DNA of 64,000 bases, from positions 36,200,688 to 36,264,687 of the forward strand of contig VZSR01001685.1 in the NCBI GenBank assembly GCA_013398615.1, given 5' to 3'. A program made the translations under genes and the position numbers. This DNA comes from Brachypodius melanocephalos. Its lineage: Eukaryota; Chordata; Aves; Passeriformes; Pycnonotidae. Below, in pieces: positions 59,161 through 64,000 of the stretch. Below the pieces are notes generated by a model. It saw nothing but the letters and a program-made list of their open reading frames with translations, did not search any database and had not been told where the DNA came from. Position 1 is the stretch's first letter; every line of letters begins with the position of its first letter.

Positions 59161-62100
59161 AATACTTTCAACAGTAGCTCCTAAGTAACTATGAAAATAC
59201 TTGGTTTTTCATCAACGACATAAGCAACATTTCCATTTTTTGAAACGTAAATTTTATTTCTTCCTGTAACACACCACTGAAATTGCATTAGAGAGTCTGA
59301 TAACTTCTTAATTTGTTACTTTGGTGGTTTTTATGTTTTATTGTCAGATGCATAAGGTCTTATTAGGGGTTTCATTCTATAACACAACTAGAAGCCTTAG
59401 CACATATCACAGGATAGAAAAGACATAATTAAAGAGGATCTTGTCACAAAAACCAGTATCAGAGTCACTTCTGCAGGACTTGCAAGTACAAGAAAAATGT
59501 ATCATCAGCGTGTAACAGACATTTCTTGAATCAAGAGGTCATCTGGCTCATCTCTCGTGGACATTTTATTTCATCATGAAGGATTCTTAACTGATTCTTT
59601 ACTTTCTTCCAGGAACCTTGTTAGGGAGAGTATGATGTAGCTTTTGCTCCATATGTGACATGGGATCTGTTTCAAATTCAGCTTACACATCCTCAAAAAG
59701 ATCTGTGATTTTGTATAAGGTTTAATTACATCTTGAAGTTCCTTGTTTGAATAATAAATGCTTTAATTGAACTTTTCAATTAAAAGATCTCTTACATGAG
59801 CTTAAGTCAAGCCTGGCAGCCCTGCAGGCTGAATTCCATTCTTAACCAGGGAATAGGAGCAGGAGCAAGGCAGTCAGCCACCTTGAATTACTCTGCTAAT
59901 GTCTCAGGTGTGACCTTTAAGGACAGTTTTTAAGGGCAGAGAAGAGTTTAGACTTCCTCATTATCATTCCAAGAAAATGCAATTTTCCGTTATCACCCCA
60001 CAAAACATAGAGAGCACCAGTGAGGATCGGTGTGACTGCAGAACAGAGAGCTGGCCCCTCTCTCTGGCTGGCCTTCCATGGGTGAGCTGTGTCACCTGCA
60101 GTCAGCACTGCAGGCTGCAGGAAATCCATCCAGCTCCTTGCGGGTTTAGCCCTCAGTGCTTTCCCCAGTGGAGGAGGAGCTGACAGGCAGGGGAAGGAGA
60201 TTGGTCACAGTATCACTACGGGTTCAAACGAACTGAACTCCTGGGGGAGCAGTCTGGAATACTCACCAGAGATGACAGTGATGGCCATACACTTGTTCTC
60301 TCCTGACAGCTCAGGACTGGCTCTCCATTCGTGGCTGACTTGACATTCACACTGTCAGCCTTGGACAGGATGTTCATGTCCCAAACCTTAATGACCATAA
60401 TGCATGATCTGTCTAATCTGTAAAACTGCCTCAGGCATCCACTGTGCTGGCCTGCTGGGAGGGAAACTTCACTGGCTTTGCTGGAATTTGCTCTGTGTTT
60501 CAGAGAAAGAGGCACAGCTGGGCATGCAGCCCTTGGGGCTCTCCTGTGGTCAGCAGCAGGTGCTCAACACAGACATCACCGCTCCAGGTGCTCATGGAGA
60601 CAGGGAAGCAGCACAACTTAAGGAGAGGAGCCAAGAGAATGAGGTCTTGGACTTCTTTGGGAAAGAAGATTCCTTATCCTTTTGCAACAAAATACCACGT
60701 ATACAGAATTACCAGGGAACAGGCTATTCAGTAATTGGTCATCTTGTTTCATCCATTTGATAAAGAAAAGAGAAAATAGGAAAAATATTGTAATTCAGAG
60801 ATAGAAAATACAGATCTTTTTAAGTCTAAAGTTTTTTACAGTAAAATTTCTTTTTAAGTCAACTACTATGCTAAAACCAGCCCAGCAACTTCTTCTTCTC
60901 TTCCCTTTGTTATCAATGCCAAGGTATCAGTAGCATAAAGGAGAAGGTGACTCATGAATCGGTGTGGCTCTTTAGAGTATGAGGCACAGTCTCGGGAGGC
61001 TGCAAACTCATCACAAACTTCATCCGGGTAATCATTGGAAACCACCCTTCCCCTCCACATATACATTTCCTGTAACCACCAAATGGCCATCTAGGCATCA
61101 ATTTTAGCTTTTCATCTGACTTCCAGGGGTTTCCCTAATTAAGTGCAGTTTGACTGGAAAGCATCCTGGATCCATCCTTTACCATGGGTTTACAACATGA
61201 GGTACTACAGAAATACTTAACAAGGGACTTTGGAGATTTTCTTCCAAGCTATTATTATGTTTATCCCACCGTAGGAAGGCTGTCCACGGCATCCCAACCA
61301 TTAGAACTATTTCCTTCCCCCTCTTGAATATCCATCACCTTCTGCTTTCCTAACCCCACACCTCTCTCCCAGTCTGCTGAACACTGCTGAGAAGCCCTGG
61401 GGCTTCCTTAGGCAGTTTGTCTGCCAGGACAGTTGATCCTGACAGCAGGAGCCAGGGAAGGCAGCTGGGTGGGCAGCAGGCAGGTAGCTCCCACTTGATG
61501 GCTGGAGATTGTCCTTGGCTTGACCAGGCTGCAATTGGGAATGTCAATCCAGTTTTCATTTTACTTTGCAAGCTTATTCAAAATCTTGGGCCTTTTATAT
61601 ACAGCAAGTTCCAGAGTAGGGAAGAATTGTTCCTGGAATGTATCATACCACTGAAACAGCCGCTGAAGCAGAACTCTCCTACCTGACCAACCCCTCAGGA
61701 TAAGAATTTTGATCTCCTGCAGTAATGAAAAAGGAGAAACTGTTGAGTCTGTGATGACATGCCCCAGCACTCACCTAGACTGGCAGGTTTTTAGCTAAGA
61801 AAACTCAAAATCAATTAGGCATTCTCTTTAAAACTCTTATCTGTGCAGCATTTGGTATCTTCACTCCAATGATAATGCCATTTTACTGGTTCCCTAGCAC
61901 CTCAATTGTGACCCAGATTTCTACTGTGGATAGCAGTACAACCAAAACCAGATTTTCATCAACATCTCATCAGTTTTGTCAGTAACACAGGCCTGATATG
62001 TACTTAACATATAAATTCTTAATTTAGAAAAAGGTGGGGGAAAAAGAAAAAAAAACTATACAAATCTAACAGTGCTTTTGAAGGTCACATTTAATTAACC

Positions 62101-64000
62101 TGATCCCATTTTGCATTAAGTCCAGACCATTTTCGTAGGTTGCTTTCTGTGTAAAAATTCTCATGTGTCAGGTCCACGTGTGAGCAGCTTGTGATACTCC
62201 TCCAAGTCCTACAGCATGGAAGGTCCCACTGCATGTGCTACTCAAATGGTTCCAGCTCTGAGGGCTGGCTCAGAAGTCGGGTTGTGTAATCTCCTATGTG
62301 CTTTGAGGTTGAATTTTTGCTGCCTCACTTCCCTATCTCTCTCAGCATGTCTTCTTACTTCCTTTTGTTTTAGTTTTGCCATCAGCATTTTCTTTGCTCA
62401 CCTCACCAAAGGGCCTGTTTGTATTCTTTGGAAAATAACTATTTACCTTTCAGAACACTTAACACCACAGACTTATCTTCCTTAAAACTCAAACATAAAC
62501 TGTTTCTATAGCCCAGCTGTGCAACCTGCTCTTTTGTTGGGGCTATGGCACACAATGAATTTGAAGCGTGACAAAAATAGACTGGGAAAAGATGGATAGT
62601 CTACAAAATCTGGTATGCAAATGTTAGACTTCTTTAATACTAGTGATGGGCAGCAGGAAATAAAATCCATTCTCTTGCCTTGGCAGGTCAAGCTATGCTG
62701 GACTTGCAGAATGATCATCAACCTGCTTCATCCCGGAGGAGGAAACTGCTCATTGCTCATGTTTCCTGCCTCAGGTAATAGACCTACACTTCTGTTTCCC
62801 TGTTACAGGGGAGGCACCTTGCTTCAGTAATTTTCTGCTCTAGTGCAAGAGCCTGTCACCCCTCCATGGCCACTGCTCCTCCACACATGGCATGATGAGC
62901 ATGTGGATGTGAATGGTCTGGAGTCACACTGCAATGCCTGAGATCACTTAGCTTGGATGAGAGCTCAGCTGTAAGCATTGAGGAGTTAACCTTCCCCTAC
63001 CTTGAATGGAACTGTGAAGCCACATAAAGAAAAACTGCCAGGTCTCAAACCACACAAAAATGCTTTGCTGAAGTTCAGTGTCTCCTTCACAAAACTTACT
63101 GGTATCTCCTTTGGTCACCCCAGGAATGTCCTTTGGTCAGAAAAACTCTCATTCATGAAATGCCACTTGCTGGCAATCCAGAGACAACCTCACTGACCTA
63201 GAAGGGTTCTCCAGTTTGTTTTGGCAGTAGGAGTGGAATTAGACATGCTGATGCTAAATGGCTTAGCATTAGCAGCAAACCAGCTTAAATACTCTGTCCC
63301 AGAAGGTTAAACTGCTATGAGCCTCTTAAAAAACTCAGTGCAATGGGCAAGCACTTGGCTCTGTGGCACAAGGTTGGGGATCAGTCTTCCTCTCACCTCT
63401 TTGTGTGGCTATACAGCAGCAGAAAGCATCAATATCAGAAGAAAACATTTCCAAGTGTTACTTTTGAAACAAAAAGAAATTAAACTATCAAATTGAGATG
63501 TAGAAAGTAAAAAACCCTCATGGAATTAAATCTGACATTAATCGAAGAATAAGGATATTCTACCTTGATTTATACTTATGCAATTCTTTCCTCTTTAGGA
63601 ACTTTAAAAATTCAGCAGCAGGGACTTGGCTTTGCAAATTTACACATTGACATTGATGTGTCTGTCCTACAGGTCACCTGGGGTCCAGCCTGCCTGGGAT
63701 GGTCTGCTGGGATGGCAGCTCAGGTGTGTGATATTCAGATTTTATTTGGCTGGCATGCTCATCTACAGCTAATGGCACTGCCAGTGGATGCTTCCAATAC
63801 ACAGATAGCTCTTTACTCACCAAAATATGTTGATTCCTGATGAAATGCTCCAACTTTAAAGCACTACAGTACAGTTTATACAAGGGACCAGGATTAAAAG
63901 CAAGGAGAAGAAAGACCATAAAGCAAACAAACAGTAAAGGAGTAATTCCTCCCACTCAAACCAATGTTTCCTGCCAGGCAAGAAATGTCTGGTCAACAAA
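59161..64000. other. Intergenic DNA to the right edge
   Basis: No gene is recognised. A 74-codon minus-strand frame at 60866-61090 reads like an ordinary globular protein in composition and is preceded by an acceptor-like TTACAG, but I cannot assign it. Confidence 0.5.

Overview
The window is vertebrate nuclear DNA, almost certainly from a bird. The evidence is a multi-exon gene with GT/AG introns, a CpG-island promoter, several CR1 retroposon fragments with the typical avian CR1 3' end, and a short endogenous-retrovirus solo LTR. There are no operons, Shine-Dalgarno signals, CRISPR arrays or phage genes. I cannot name the species.

The one clearly functional gene is PABPC1 (cytoplasmic poly(A)-binding protein 1), complete on the minus strand at about 18105-34272. 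I could place all 14 coding exons and a fifteenth, non-coding 3'UTR exon to the base. Reading phase is kept across every junction, and the exons assemble to 637 codons plus stop, against 636 residues in human (recalled). The promoter lies in a CpG island with Sp1-like GC boxes, a TATA box and a pyrimidine-rich start. The 5' leader carries the A-rich tract through which PABP represses its own mRNA.

Left of PABPC1 (1-18 kb), two minus-strand exons match the PX domain of SNX31, the expected neighbour on the 3' side of PABPC1. One of them (6068-6185) has two offsetting frame disruptions and an in-frame stop although its splice sites look intact, so SNX31 may be decaying here. The rest of this flank is non-coding: a GC-rich block with a minisatellite at 11.6-12.1 kb, a probable degraded LTR at 14 kb and a MIR-like fossil at 8 kb.

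Right of PABPC1 (34.8-64 kb), I find no protein-coding exon that I can support. This stretch holds CR1 copies at 35.1, 45.7-46.4 and 47.8-48.1 kb, a solo LTR at 43.3-43.6 kb, a diverged tandem duplication at 37.8-38.0 kb, a 35-base A tract, and a 100-base N gap at 47118-47217. By vertebrate synteny the next gene beyond the right edge would be YWHAZ; that is inference.

I found no convincing undescribed system. The items most worth checking are the disrupted SNX31 PX exon, the PABPC1 promoter and leader architecture, and a CR1 copy containing a short inverted CR1 tail.
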